Shown here piece after piece: positions 14,620-23,351 of a stretch of DNA of 62,647 bases. The stretch lies in contig CACBAW010000002.1 of the NCBI GenBank assembly GCA_902537275.1, positions 1-62,647 of the forward strand, written 5' to 3'. The DNA is from an uncultured Synechococcaceae cyanobacterium (GTDB lineage Bacteria > Cyanobacteriota > Cyanobacteriia > PCC-6307 > Cyanobiaceae). Every line of letters starts with the position of its first letter. Position 1 is the stretch's first letter. The notes below the pieces were generated by a model. That model had not been told where the DNA came from and ran no database searches. It saw only the letters and a program-made list of their open reading frames with translations. A program made the position numbers and the translations under genes.

Positions 14620-15405
14620 ATGAAAATTATTAAGAGACTCAGGTCGCTGCCAAGCGATTCTCTGGGTGTTATACGCCGCACCCCGCCACTTGTTTTCGCA
14701 ATGGCTGTCTTATCTCTCGGAGGATTTATAGGTGCCTCCACGGTCCTTGTAAGAGGGTTCAGAACCGTTGAGAATACTATCACTGTTACCGGTGCAAGTA
14801 CTGAAAGTTTCGAGAGTGATATTGCAAAATGGTCAGTACAGGTAAAGACCTCAGGTAAAACCCAGATTGACTCATTTACCAAGCATAAGCAGTCCATTAA
14901 TAAGACAATGGAATTCCTTAAAGCCAATGGAATTGAGGATGGTGTAAAGCAGGATGTTTACCTTGGACCTGCGAGTATCAGTGAATATAAAACCAGGAAT
15001 CCCAAGACTAATGAAATCATTAGAACTGAATGGATTACTTATCAGAATATTGAGATTGAAAGTAGGGATGTTTATAAGATCCAGAAGACTCATAGTCAGA
15101 TAACAGAATTGCTTGGGAAAGGAGTAAGGGTGAAACCAAGCCGTCCTGAATTCACCTATTCAAAGCTTGCTGATAAAAGAGTAGACATGCTTGCCAAGGC
15201 TGCGAAGGATGCAAGAATCAGGGCTGAAGCTATCGCTCTAGAGGCAGGCTCTGAAGTAGGTGGTTTAAAGAGAGTAAATACTGGAGTTTTTCAGATAACT
15301 GTTCCGAATTCCACGAAGGTAAGCAGCTGGGGTTCTTATGATACTAGCACCATCAAGAAAGACATCACTGCGGTTATGGGAGTAACTTTTGCTGTTAAGA
15401 AGTAA
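14620..15405 (+). CDS. SIMPL domain (DUF541) protein, membrane-anchored
   Basis: A 261-aa protein with one N-terminal anchor at about residues 24-45 (PLVFAMAVLSLGGFIGAS) and a SIMPL/YggE-type domain starting ENTITVTGASTESFESDIAK, ending in a TVPNSTKVSSW...ITAVMGVTFAVKK strand. Family members are periplasmic or surface proteins of unclear function, some linked to oxidative stress. Its codons are clearly richer in G/C (for example CGCCGCACCCCGCC near the start) than those of neighbours, suggesting acquisition from another lineage. Confidence 0.88.
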   Translation: MKIIKRLRSLPSDSLGVIRRTPPLVFAMAVLSLGGFIGASTVLVRGFRTVENTITVTGASTESFESDIAKWSVQVKTSGKTQIDSFTKHKQSINKTMEFLKANGIEDGVKQDVYLGPASISEYKTRNPKTNEIIRTEWITYQNIEIESRDVYKIQKTHSQITELLGKGVRVKPSRPEFTYSKLADKRVDMLAKAAKDARIRAEAIALEAGSEVGGLKRVNTGVFQITVPNSTKVSSWGSYDTSTIKKDITAVMGVTFAVKK

Positions 15406-15406
15406 C

Positions 15407-15502
15407 CTAGGGATTCTTCTTTTTGCCTTTAAGAATCATCAAAAAAGGCAGACCAATAAGCATCAGACTGCCATCAATTAATAAAAAAGTATTAAGATTC
15501 AT
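15407..15502 (-). CDS. 31-aa single-helix membrane peptide, ATGA-coupled
   Basis: ATG at 15502 overlaps the TGA of the 147-aa gene upstream (ATGA), the usual sign of coupled translation. It reads MNLNTFLLIDGSLMLIGLPF, continues LMILKGKKKNP and stops at TAG. One helix and a basic end suggest a membrane peptide. It ends 2 bases from the SIMPL gene stop, convergently. Confidence 0.55.
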   Translation of the reverse strand: MNLNTFLLIDGSLMLIGLPFLMILKGKKKNP

Positions 15503-15941
15503 TTATCCATTCTTTCAGGGGTATCCCAATTAAGGGGTATCCCTTTTTTAACTGGTTCTTTTTTCATATCATCCATTTCTTTTCTGATTTTGTTGTAGTA
15601 TGCCAACTCTTCTGGATCATCAGAACCTAGACCATAATTCATGGTCGCTGCAAGATAAATTCTGTGCATCCGGTATGAAGATAGTGCCATAATTAAATAT
15701 TTGGAAAATGGATATGGTCGAAAATCATTTATTTTAAACCTAACAATAGGTTCTCCTAATTTAATATATTTTGATGCTAATTTTTGATCATAATTTTTTA
15801 AATCTGTCTTACTTATTTTTTTTAATAGTTTTCTTTTCCAAGAACAAATATTTTTAATGCCCAATTTTTCACCAATTATTAATTTTAATTTATTCTTTTT
15901 TGTATTCTTTAAAAGCTGTTCGGTAGAAGGGTTTAGGGCCA

Positions 15942-15942
<1 letters not shown>
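15499..15942 (-). CDS. hypothetical protein, 147 aa, NICSWKRK domain
   Basis: Residues 28-79 carry GIKNICSWKRK...SKTD...RFKINDFRPYPF, clearly homologous to the last 52 residues of the protein at 39998-40906. A C-terminal extension follows (SKYLIMALSSYRMHRIYLAA...). The ATG at 15942 includes the discriminator base of tRNA-Thr, so translation from it would need a transcript through the tRNA; the next in-frame start is a TTG just before the shared domain. The domain is unknown to me. A 31-aa membrane ORF is coupled downstream. Confidence 0.65.
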
Positions 15943-16013
<71 letters not shown>

Positions 16014-16023
16014 AATTTTAAAG

Positions 16024-16105
16024 TGGGCCGGGTTGGATTTGAACCAACGTAGGCAGAGCCAGCGGATTTACAGTCCGCCCCCTTTAACCACTCGGGCACC
16101 GACCC
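16024..16105 (-). tRNA. trnY: tRNA-Tyr (GTA)
   Basis: Acceptor arms GGGTCGG / CCGGCCC pair (one GU). The anticodon loop is CTGTAAA (GTA) between GCGGA and TCCGC, followed by a long class II variable arm, and the T arm is TTGGTTCAAATCCAA. CCA is not encoded. It is probably cotranscribed with tRNA-Thr. Confidence 0.96.
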
Positions 16106-16203
16106 ACACTATTTGAACTTATCAGTTAATGGTCACTTTGTGTGAAAATGTTTTGGTTTTTTTGTTTCTTTCTAGATAGCATTTAATAGAAAAGACTTTA
16201 TTG

Positions 16204-16647
16204 ATGATGAATATCTTATTGATAAATGGACCGAATCTAAATCTTTTGGGAACCAGAGAACCTGAAATTTATGGAAATAAAACATTGGGTGACATAGAAG
16301 AAGATTTAACTAAAGTTGCTAAAGAAAAAAGTATCAATCTTGAATGTTTTCAAAGTAATCACGAAGGAGAAATAGTAGATAAAATTCAGGATTCTGTAAA
16401 AAGTTTCCAAGGTATTCTTATAAATGCTGGCGCTTTTACTCATACCTCGATTTCTATTCGTGACGCTTTAATTGGATCAAAAATTCCTTTTGTTGAGTTA
16501 CATATTTCAAATATTTTTAGAAGAGAAGATTTTCGTAAAGAATCTTTTCTTACAGATAAAGCTATAGGAATTATTAGTGGATTCGGCATATCAAGTTATT
16601 CCTTAGCTCTTGAGGGAATCATTGGATATTTAAGTAGTAAAGATTAA
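16204..16647 (+). CDS. aroQ: 3-dehydroquinate dehydratase, type II
   Basis: About 147 aa. [22 protein letters not shown] at the N-terminus carries the catalytic Tyr and the PNLNLLG loop; [12 protein letters not shown] and [16 protein letters not shown] are the other conserved motifs, and the catalytic His lies in [15 protein letters not shown]. It converts 3-dehydroquinate to dehydroshikimate in aromatic amino acid synthesis. Two ATG codons (16204, 16207) precede NILL. Its TAA is followed directly by the ATG of miaE, so the genes form an operon. Confidence 0.96.
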   Translation: MMNILLINGPNLNLLGTREPEIYGNKTLGDIEEDLTKVAKEKSINLECFQSNHEGEIVDKIQDSVKSFQGILINAGAFTHTSISIRDALIGSKIPFVELHISNIFRREDFRKESFLTDKAIGIISGFGISSYSLALEGIIGYLSSKD

Positions 16648-17256
16648 ATGCTAGTCGATTTTAAAAGGCCCACTTCTCACATTAAATATTTATCGTCATT
16701 CACCTCAGATGATTGGATCAAACTCGCATTATCTAATCCAATAGATATTCTTATTGACCATGCTCATTGTGAAAGAAAAGCAGCAGGAGTAGCAATTCAA
16801 TTGATGTTTAGATATCCATCAGAACCAAATCTGGCAGAAGTTCTAAGTCCAATAGCGAGAGAGGAATTAGAACATTTTGAAAAAATACTTTATTTTTTAA
16901 AGGATCTTGGACATTCTCTTGAGTCCTTAAAACCGCCTCCATATGGAGCTCAATTGTCCAAGAATATAAGAAAGGAAGAGCCTAATAGAATGCTTGATAG
17001 TTTCTTAATAGCAGGACTTATTGAAGCAAGAAGTCATGAAAGATTAAGCTTGCTTGCGCTGAATTCTGAAGATAAATCGTTTAAATCTCTTTATGAGTCT
17101 CTGCTTGAGAGTGAGGCGAGACATTTTGGAGTTTACTGGAAACTAGCGCAGTCTAAATTCTCTAAAAATCAAACTTTTAAAAGGTTAGAGGAATTGTCTG
17201 AAATTGAGTCATCAATACTAGCTGAAACTTTTGTATTGCCAAGGGTACATAGCTAA
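16648..17256 (+). CDS. miaE: tRNA-(ms2io6A) hydroxylase-like diiron protein
   Basis: A 202-aa ferritin-like protein. Di-iron ligands are visible as ILIDHAHCERKAAG (about residues 34-47), REELEHFEK (about 70-78), EARSHERL (about 125-132) and ESEARHFGVY (about 153-162). MiaE hydroxylates the isopentenyl group of ms2i6A37 in tRNA. It abuts aroQ upstream and nearly touches cobI downstream, so it belongs to a long + strand gene run. Confidence 0.9.
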   Translation: MLVDFKRPTSHIKYLSSFTSDDWIKLALSNPIDILIDHAHCERKAAGVAIQLMFRYPSEPNLAEVLSPIAREELEHFEKILYFLKDLGHSLESLKPPPYGAQLSKNIRKEEPNRMLDSFLIAGLIEARSHERLSLLALNSEDKSFKSLYESLLESEARHFGVYWKLAQSKFSKNQTFKRLEELSEIESSILAETFVLPRVHS

Positions 17257-17272
17257 AGTTAATAAAATAAAA

Positions 17273-18028
17273 ATGATAATAAACAAATTCTTAAGTTTAC
17301 TTAATCGATATAAAACTGAGTTACCAACATTCACCATCGTTGGTGTAGGACCTGGAGATCCATCGCTTTTAACAATTGCTGCTGTTGATGCAATAAAAAA
17401 AGCTAAAGTAATAGTTTTCCCAATATCAGATGATAATAAAAAGAGTTTCGCTGCTGAAATAGTCAAGAAATACACCAAATTTAAAAAAAATATCCCTATC
17501 ATTTTTCCTATGGCTAGGAAGGATTTTGATCCTGATGAAATATGGTCTAATGCTGTAGAAAAAATTGCGAAATTTATACAAAATGGCGAATCAGTTGTTT
17601 TACTTTGTCTTGGAGATACTTCACTATTTGCAAGTTCTTCTAATATTTTGAGCTTAATAAAAAATAATCATGCTGAAATTATTACCAAAACAATACCTGG
17701 TATTTCCTCTATTTCAGCAGCAGCAGCTTTGAATGATTTTGATTTGGTAAAAAAAGGCGAGACATTGATCATCAAAGAATGCCCTTCTTCAGAATCAGAA
17801 TTAACAACCCTAATTAGGGAAAGTAAGGCAAATAAAACGGTATTGGCAATTATGAAAGTTGGCAAAAGATGGAATTTAGTCAGAAAAATTTTAAAAAAAG
17901 AGGATATCATCAATAAAACATTAATAGCTTTAAGTGTTGGGATGCCTGATCAAATTATTCAATATGCATCACTATATAAAAAGGAATTTATGCCTTATTT
18001 TTCTTTGATTTTGATAAGGTTCGATTAA
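17273..18028 (+). CDS. cobI: precorrin-2 C20-methyltransferase
   Basis: A 251-aa SAM-dependent tetrapyrrole methyltransferase. TIVGVGPGDPSLLTIAAVDA at about residues 19-38 is the class III methyltransferase start; LLCLGDTSLFASSSN and TIPGISSISAAAA follow at the expected spacing. It adds the C20 methyl group in cobalamin or pseudocobalamin synthesis. The frame runs upstream to 17231, but ATG 17273 is better placed. Its last base is the first base of the next ATG (TAATG). Confidence 0.92.
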   Translation: MIINKFLSLLNRYKTELPTFTIVGVGPGDPSLLTIAAVDAIKKAKVIVFPISDDNKKSFAAEIVKKYTKFKKNIPIIFPMARKDFDPDEIWSNAVEKIAKFIQNGESVVLLCLGDTSLFASSSNILSLIKNNHAEIITKTIPGISSISAAAALNDFDLVKKGETLIIKECPSSESELTTLIRESKANKTVLAIMKVGKRWNLVRKILKKEDIINKTLIALSVGMPDQIIQYASLYKKEFMPYFSLILIRFD

Positions 18029-18513
18029 TGCTTAAAAAAGAAAAATTCGTAGAAAATCAATTTACATGGCCAATATGTAAAAAACTATTATTTCTTATTC
18101 TTGAAGATAAGGTTAGTGATGTATTTGTTTGTGAATTAGTTTGGGAAAGACTTTTTTATACTAAAGAACTATCTATAAATGATTGGGGCTTTAGCGCATT
18201 AACTCCTTCTTATTGGTCAGAAAAATTTGAAAAAGCTCCTCAAATAATTTCAGAGCGACCAGCTTCAGTACATTTGACTCGATCAATTCCAAAAGACTAT
18301 AAACAGGGATTGAAAAATTTTCTTAATTTTAAAGGTTATAAGATTAATGAACTCTATCCACGAAGAACTAGAAGAGCGACGGCAGTAAATTGGTTGATTT
18401 ATTGGGCGAATGAAAATGATTGTTTTTCAAAAGATAATGTATTAATGCCGAGTCCTAGTTCACCACCTGTTAATCCAGTTAAAGGACATTTTGGCGATCC
18501 AGAAATCAAATAA
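18028..18513 (+). CDS. DUF1823 family protein
   Basis: A 161-aa soluble protein of the cyanobacterial/plastid DUF1823 type, judged from the pattern VCELVWERLFY...WSEKFEKAPQIISERPASVH...GYKINELYPRRTRRATAVNW and the Pro-rich tail (PSPSSPPVNPVKGHFGDP). Function is not established. It overlaps the stop of cobI and precedes der. Confidence 0.75.
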   Translation: MLKKEKFVENQFTWPICKKLLFLILEDKVSDVFVCELVWERLFYTKELSINDWGFSALTPSYWSEKFEKAPQIISERPASVHLTRSIPKDYKQGLKNFLNFKGYKINELYPRRTRRATAVNWLIYWANENDCFSKDNVLMPSPSSPPVNPVKGHFGDPEIK

Positions 18514-18585
18514 GTTTTTTGTATAAGGTAAATGATTATATTAAAGGTATAGTTGTAATGGATACTACTTTCTTTGGAGAAAGAA

Positions 18586-19959
18586 TTGATTCTTCCTACA
18601 ATAGCAATTATCGGAAGACCTAATGTTGGGAAATCTACCCTAGTTAATCGTCTTTGCCAAAGTAATGATGCAATAGTATTTGATAAACCTGGTGTTACAA
18701 GAGATAGAACTTATCAAAATGCTTCATGGGGAGGGAAGGAATTTCAAATAGTTGATACTGGAGGTTTAGTGTTTGATGATGATAGTGAATTTCTCCCAGA
18801 GATAAGGACACAAGTTTTCTTGGCTCTAGAAGAGGCTTCACTAGCGTTATTGGTGGTAGATGGGAATCAAGGAGTTACTGATGGTGATTTAACAATAGCA
18901 AAATGGTTAAGAAACTCAAGCTGTAAAACAATTGTTGCTGTTAATAAATGCGAATCGACTACTCTAGGAATATCCCTAGCTTCGGAGTTCTGGAAATTAG
19001 GATTGGGCGAACCCAATCCTGTTTCGGCTATTCATGGTTCAGGTACTGGAGATCTTTTAGATCTCGTTATTGGCGAACTACCTGAAAATAATATCCAGGA
19101 TGATAAAGAAAAGATAATGATGTCAATTATTGGAAGGCCTAATGTTGGTAAATCTAGTTTGTTAAATTCAATCTGTGGAGAGAAAAGAGCAATAGTTAGT
19201 GATATTAGTGGCACGACAACTGATTCAATAGATACGCTTATAAAAAAAGGTGATAATCATTGGATAATTATTGATACTGCAGGGATAAGAAGAAAGAAAA
19301 ATGTTAAATATGGCACTGAATTCTTTGGTATTAATAGGGCTTTTAAATCAATAGATAGAAGTGATGTTTGTGTTTTAGTTATAGATGCTATAGATGGAGT
19401 AACTGATCAAGACCAGAAGCTGGCTGGACGCATAGAAGAACAAGGCAGAGCTTGCATAATTGTTGTTAATAAATGGGATCTTGTTGAAAAAAATAGTTCA
19501 ACAATTTATCAAGTAGAAAAAGAACTTAGATCTAAACTTTATTTTTTAGATTGGTCAAAAATGATTTTTATATCTGCCCTAACTGGTCAAAGAGTTGATA
19601 ATATTTTTGAGCATGCTCTTAAAGCTGTAAATCAACATAGAAGAAGAGTCACAACATCTGTAGTTAATGAAGTACTTAAAGAATCAATCAGTTGGAAAAG
19701 TCCTCCAACGAAAAGAAGCGGCAAGCAAGGTAGGCTTTATTACGGTACTCAAGTAAAGAACAAACCTCCCACTTTTACTCTTTTTGTAAATGACCCTAAA
19801 TTATTTGGAATAACTTATAGAAGATATATTGAAAAACAAATTAGAGTAAATTTAGGCTTTGAAGGCACACCACTCATTTTACTTTGGAGAGGAAAACAGC
19901 AAAGAGCCTTAAATAAAGAAGTCGAAAGAGAAAATATTGAGTTAATTCAAAAAGATTAA
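18586..19959 (+). CDS. der: ribosome-assembly GTPase Der (EngA)
   Basis: About 457 aa, two tandem GTPase domains and a KH-like C-terminal domain. Domain 1: [10 protein letters not shown] near residue 9, DTGG near 54, NKCE near 118 (Glu replaces the usual Asp of NKxD). Domain 2: [22 protein letters not shown]. Der acts in 50S subunit assembly. TTG 18586 is chosen because GGAG sits 6 bases upstream (18576-18579) and [17 protein letters not shown] fits the family start; a TTG at 18574 is an alternative. The TAA overlaps the ATG of the next gene (TAATG). Confidence 0.95.
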   Translation: MILPTIAIIGRPNVGKSTLVNRLCQSNDAIVFDKPGVTRDRTYQNASWGGKEFQIVDTGGLVFDDDSEFLPEIRTQVFLALEEASLALLVVDGNQGVTDGDLTIAKWLRNSSCKTIVAVNKCESTTLGISLASEFWKLGLGEPNPVSAIHGSGTGDLLDLVIGELPENNIQDDKEKIMMSIIGRPNVGKSSLLNSICGEKRAIVSDISGTTTDSIDTLIKKGDNHWIIIDTAGIRRKKNVKYGTEFFGINRAFKSIDRSDVCVLVIDAIDGVTDQDQKLAGRIEEQGRACIIVVNKWDLVEKNSSTIYQVEKELRSKLYFLDWSKMIFISALTGQRVDNIFEHALKAVNQHRRRVTTSVVNEVLKESISWKSPPTKRSGKQGRLYYGTQVKNKPPTFTLFVNDPKLFGITYRRYIEKQIRVNLGFEGTPLILLWRGKQQRALNKEVERENIELIQKD

Positions 19960-20873
19960 TGAATTTGCTTACTAAATTTTCTGTTGGTCAATACGTTCAT
20001 GGTAATAGAAGTTGGCTGAGAATTATAGATAGTAGATTAAAAATAATTATGGTAATGATATTTTTAATCACTCCAATTTGGGCAGGTCCAATATGGAGAT
20101 TGAGTTTAGTTGGTTTTTTGCTATTAATTACTTTTTTAAGTTTATTGCCATCAAGAGTATGGTGGCGATCACTATTTTTCCTCTCATGTTTGTCACTATT
20201 AATTGGATGTATATCAATACTGGCCTCGTCTGATATTCAATCTCTCGATGGCTACTTAAGAAATCCCAATGAGTTGCAAGTAGTACTGGAAAGCCAAAAA
20301 GAATGGAATATTTTGCAAATTCCTTCGCAGAAGATATGGTTTATTAATTTTGGTCCCTACAACTTATCAAGAAAAGCTTTTGAACTAGGAATAAAAACTT
20401 CTACTTTGATATTTACCGTTATTCATAGTGTTAATTTGATGCTTTTAACCACATTGCAGGAAGACATTGTATGGGGATTAAGTTGGTTTATGTATCCATT
20501 AAGAAAGATTGGATTGCCAACTAGTAAGTGGCTTTTTCAGTTGTTAATTGCATTACGTTTTATTCCTCTAGTGCAGGAAGAACTTCAAAATATCATTAAA
20601 TCAGTGTCAGTTAGATCAATAAATTTTCGAAATTTAGGACTAAAGAAATCCTTTAATGTTTTATTAATCTTCGTGGAAAGGTTATTTCAAAATATATTTC
20701 TGAGAATTGATCATGGAGCAGAATCATTACTCTCAAAGAAAAAAATTATCATAAAAACCAACAGATTTAGAACTCTTTATCCTTCAAAATCTCTCAATGT
20801 AATTGTTAATACATTATCGATTTGTTTTATTTGCATAGCAATTTTTCTTAGAAAACTGTATGGTGCATTATAA
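19959..20873 (+). CDS. energy-coupling factor transmembrane protein (EcfT/CbiQ family)
   Basis: A 304-aa membrane protein with about six hydrophobic segments (for example residues 29-47, 51-62, 69-90, 142-162 and 277-298). The EcfT-type coupling region is recognisable in ELQNIIKSVSVRS (about residues 208-220). It would form the T component of an ECF vitamin transporter; no S component or ATPase is in this window. It overlaps der by one base, suggesting cotranscription. Confidence 0.8.
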   Translation: MNLLTKFSVGQYVHGNRSWLRIIDSRLKIIMVMIFLITPIWAGPIWRLSLVGFLLLITFLSLLPSRVWWRSLFFLSCLSLLIGCISILASSDIQSLDGYLRNPNELQVVLESQKEWNILQIPSQKIWFINFGPYNLSRKAFELGIKTSTLIFTVIHSVNLMLLTTLQEDIVWGLSWFMYPLRKIGLPTSKWLFQLLIALRFIPLVQEELQNIIKSVSVRSINFRNLGLKKSFNVLLIFVERLFQNIFLRIDHGAESLLSKKKIIIKTNRFRTLYPSKSLNVIVNTLSICFICIAIFLRKLYGAL

Positions 20874-20892
20874 ATAACACAATATTTTAGGT

Positions 20893-21159
20893 TTGAGTTC
20901 TGAGCGTTATTTAAACCATCCAACATTTGGCATGTTGTACCAAGTTTCTCCTGGAAATGATGGGAGAGATATTTATGCGACTTTATACGCTCAAAAAATG
21001 TTTTTCATGGTAGAAGTTCGACAGAGAGAAGTTTTTTTTGAGGTTATACCTTATTTAGATGCTCGTAATCAGGCCGAATTAAACCTTCAAAAAGCTAGAA
21101 GAAAAGGATCTGAAGAACTATCTAAATGGGAGAATTTATTTACGCAAACTTTCTTATAA
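20893..21159 (+). CDS. pipX: PipX, PII-interacting coactivator of NtcA
   Basis: An 88-aa Tudor-like protein plus C-terminal helices. YLNHPTFGMLYQV, GRDIYATLYAQKMFFMV and QAELNLQKARRKGS match PipX. In cyanobacteria PipX switches between the PII protein (GlnB) and the nitrogen regulator NtcA according to 2-oxoglutarate and ATP levels. The start is TTG 20893 (SSERYLNHP). It is followed after 3 bases by pipY, the usual partner. Confidence 0.92.
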   Translation: MSSERYLNHPTFGMLYQVSPGNDGRDIYATLYAQKMFFMVEVRQREVFFEVIPYLDARNQAELNLQKARRKGSEELSKWENLFTQTFL

Positions 21160-21162
21160 AAG

Positions 21163-21798
21163 GTGAATCCTGAAAATTATTTAAAAATAAAAAATAAAGT
21201 ACCATCAAATGTAAATATTCTTGCGGTAAGTAAAGGATTTAAAAGTCAAGAAATCAAGACTATTCAAAATATAGGTCAGAACGATTTTGGTGAAAGTAAG
21301 GTTCAAGAGGCCTTTGAAAAACAATTAACCTTAAAAGATCTTAAACAAATAAATTGGCACTTTATTGGAAGAATACAAAGTAATAAAATAAGAAAAATAG
21401 TTCAAAATTTTAAATATATTCATTCAGTAGATTCATTTGAAAAGTTGCAAAAGATTTCTAATATTTCCCTTGAAGAGAAGAAAAATCCATTAATAATGTT
21501 GCAGGTTAAGTTGAGTGATGACCCTACTAAAGGAGGCTTTAATCCTGAATTTTTAATTTTGAAATGGAGAGAAATTCAAGAGTTGAAAAATATTTCATTA
21601 ACCGGTTTGATGACTATCAATCCTAAAGGACTTAGCTCTAAAGAAAATTCAGGATTGTTCAAAAAATGTCGTGCTCTCGCAGATTCTCTGCAACTACCAG
21701 ATTGTTCCATGGGGATGTCAGGTGATTGGGAGGAAGCTATTGACGCTGGATCAACGTGGTTAAGATTAGGATCATTGATTTTTGGAGGCAGATCCTAA
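21163..21798 (+). CDS. pipY: PipY / YggS family PLP-homeostasis protein
   Basis: A 211-aa fold-type III PLP protein (COG0325). The PLP lysine lies in NILAVSKGFKSQEI (about residues 18-31); NWHFIGRIQSNKIRKIV is the hallmark second motif, and SMGMSGDWEEAIDAGSTWLRLG binds the phosphate. The start is GTG 21163. It has no catalytic activity in studied relatives and acts in PLP balance. pipX lies 3 bases upstream, so the pair is an operon. Confidence 0.93.
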   Translation: MNPENYLKIKNKVPSNVNILAVSKGFKSQEIKTIQNIGQNDFGESKVQEAFEKQLTLKDLKQINWHFIGRIQSNKIRKIVQNFKYIHSVDSFEKLQKISNISLEEKKNPLIMLQVKLSDDPTKGGFNPEFLILKWREIQELKNISLTGLMTINPKGLSSKENSGLFKKCRALADSLQLPDCSMGMSGDWEEAIDAGSTWLRLGSLIFGGRS

Positions 21799-21948
21799 TT
21801 AGTTATTTTTTTATAAAAATCTTATATATAAACTTGCAGTAAAGTTCAACTAACGTTATTTAAGTATAGGTAGTTTATTCATTTAAAAAATGAATCTATT
21901 ACTCAAGGTTCTTAAACCTTAGTAATCAATTTCAAGAGGATTTAAAAG

Positions 21949-22524
21949 GTGTCACTTATTTCTAGATTAAAGGCAGTTGTTGCAGGGGATGAGTATCTCG
22001 AGGATGATTTTGATGGGTTGGATTATCCTTCAGAGGATGAATTAAATGATATTAATAATTTCAAACAAAATCCAAAGAATCCAAATGCCCTTGCAAATTC
22101 AAATCCATTCGATTTTATGAATAACAACAGATCATCAAAAGTAGTTGGCATGCCTGGAATCTCAAATTCATCCTCAGAAGTAAGCTTAATGGAACCGAGA
22201 AGTTTTGATGAGATGCCTCAAGCTATACAAGCATTAAGAGAGAGAAAAACTGTAATTCTCAATTTAACTATGATGGATCCTGATCAAGCTCAAAGAGCGG
22301 TTGATTTTATTGCTGGGGGCACATATGCAATTGATGGACATCAAGAGAGAGTCGGTGAAAGTATTTTTCTTTTTGCTCCAAGTTGTGTAAATGTAACTAG
22401 TTCTTCCTCAGAAGAAGCTTCTCCTTCTTCTGTGTCTACAGAAAATACTTCACAATATAGTATGGGCAAAAATACTACTCCTGAGCCAGCATGGGGCAAT
22501 TCTAAATTAAGTGCTTATTCATGA
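21949..22524 (+). CDS. sepF: cell division protein SepF
   Basis: A 191-aa cytosolic protein that links FtsZ filaments to the membrane. The N-terminal amphipathic helix is [12 protein letters not shown], followed by an acidic linker, then the SepF core: [40 protein letters not shown], and GQERVG-like ([17 protein letters not shown]). The C-terminal tail is Ser-rich and variable. The start is GTG 21949 with a GAGG site upstream. A small hairpin (AAGGTT/AACCTT near 21906-21920) lies in its leader. Confidence 0.92.
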   Translation: MSLISRLKAVVAGDEYLEDDFDGLDYPSEDELNDINNFKQNPKNPNALANSNPFDFMNNNRSSKVVGMPGISNSSSEVSLMEPRSFDEMPQAIQALRERKTVILNLTMMDPDQAQRAVDFIAGGTYAIDGHQERVGESIFLFAPSCVNVTSSSSEEASPSSVSTENTSQYSMGKNTTPEPAWGNSKLSAYS

Positions 22525-22531
22525 ATAATCT

Positions 22532-23344
22532 GTGACAGATAAAATTGCGATTATTGGTTTTGGAAATATTGCAAGTGCTATAGTTACCCCTCTATTAGAT
22601 AATAAATTAATTCAGCCAGAGAATGTTTTTTGTGTTTTAAAAACAGAAAAAAGTTTAGAAAAAATAAAAAAAAATTATAAACATAATATAAATGTTTATA
22701 GATCAGGTTCTAAAGAGTCAAAAATAATTTGGGATTGTAAGTATAAACTTCTTTCGATAAAACCCCAACAATTGAATGAGATAAGTGAGGCCCATTATAT
22801 AAAAGATAAGGACAATTTAATAGTTTCAATTCTTGCCGGGGTTTCAATAAATAGACTTACTCAAAAGTTTCCTAATCATAAATGCGTGAGGGTGGTTACA
22901 AATATTCCAATAACTATTGGAAAAGGTTTAACAGGGATTTCTTGGGGAGAAGAAATTACAGAAGATCAGAAACAATTTACAAAAAAATTATTTGAAAATA
23001 CTAGTAAAATTTATGAATTTACTGAAGATTACCTTGATATATTTTTAGCTTTAACTTCATCAGGTCCTGCAATTATTGCTTTAATTATAGAAGCATTAAG
23101 TGATGGAGGATTAAGTGGGGGATTACCAAAAATAATTTCAGAGGAACTTGTTATGGAAATGATACTAGGGACTATTTGTCTAATCAAGGAAAATAAACTT
23201 ACTACTTCTGAGCTTAAAAATTTAGTAACCTCTCCAGGTGGAACAACTATCTCTGCTTTAAGGGTTTTAGAAAAAAAGAGTGTAAGGTCAGCATTAATAG
23301 AATCAATAGTTTCAGCTAGTAATCGAAGTAAAGAGTTTCGTTAG
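22532..23344 (+). CDS. proC: pyrroline-5-carboxylate reductase
   Basis: A 270-aa NAD(P)-dependent enzyme for the last step of proline synthesis. The Rossmann motif IIGFGNIASAIVTPLL is at about residues 6-21; RVVTNIPITIGKGLTGI and SSGPAIIALIIEALSDGGL are the conserved mid and dimerisation motifs, and VTSPGGTTISALRVLE is the C-terminal signature. The start is GTG 22532, 7 bases after sepF. Confidence 0.95.
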   Translation: MTDKIAIIGFGNIASAIVTPLLDNKLIQPENVFCVLKTEKSLEKIKKNYKHNINVYRSGSKESKIIWDCKYKLLSIKPQQLNEISEAHYIKDKDNLIVSILAGVSINRLTQKFPNHKCVRVVTNIPITIGKGLTGISWGEEITEDQKQFTKKLFENTSKIYEFTEDYLDIFLALTSSGPAIIALIIEALSDGGLSGGLPKIISEELVMEMILGTICLIKENKLTTSELKNLVTSPGGTTISALRVLEKKSVRSALIESIVSASNRSKEFR

Positions 23345-23351
23345 TTTTTTT

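Noticed and set aside
14562-14927. 121-aa minus-strand frame over the SIMPL gene start
   Set aside because: Antisense to a clear SIMPL domain with signal anchor; the Cys/Leu-rich content is what antisense reading of this higher-GC stretch gives.
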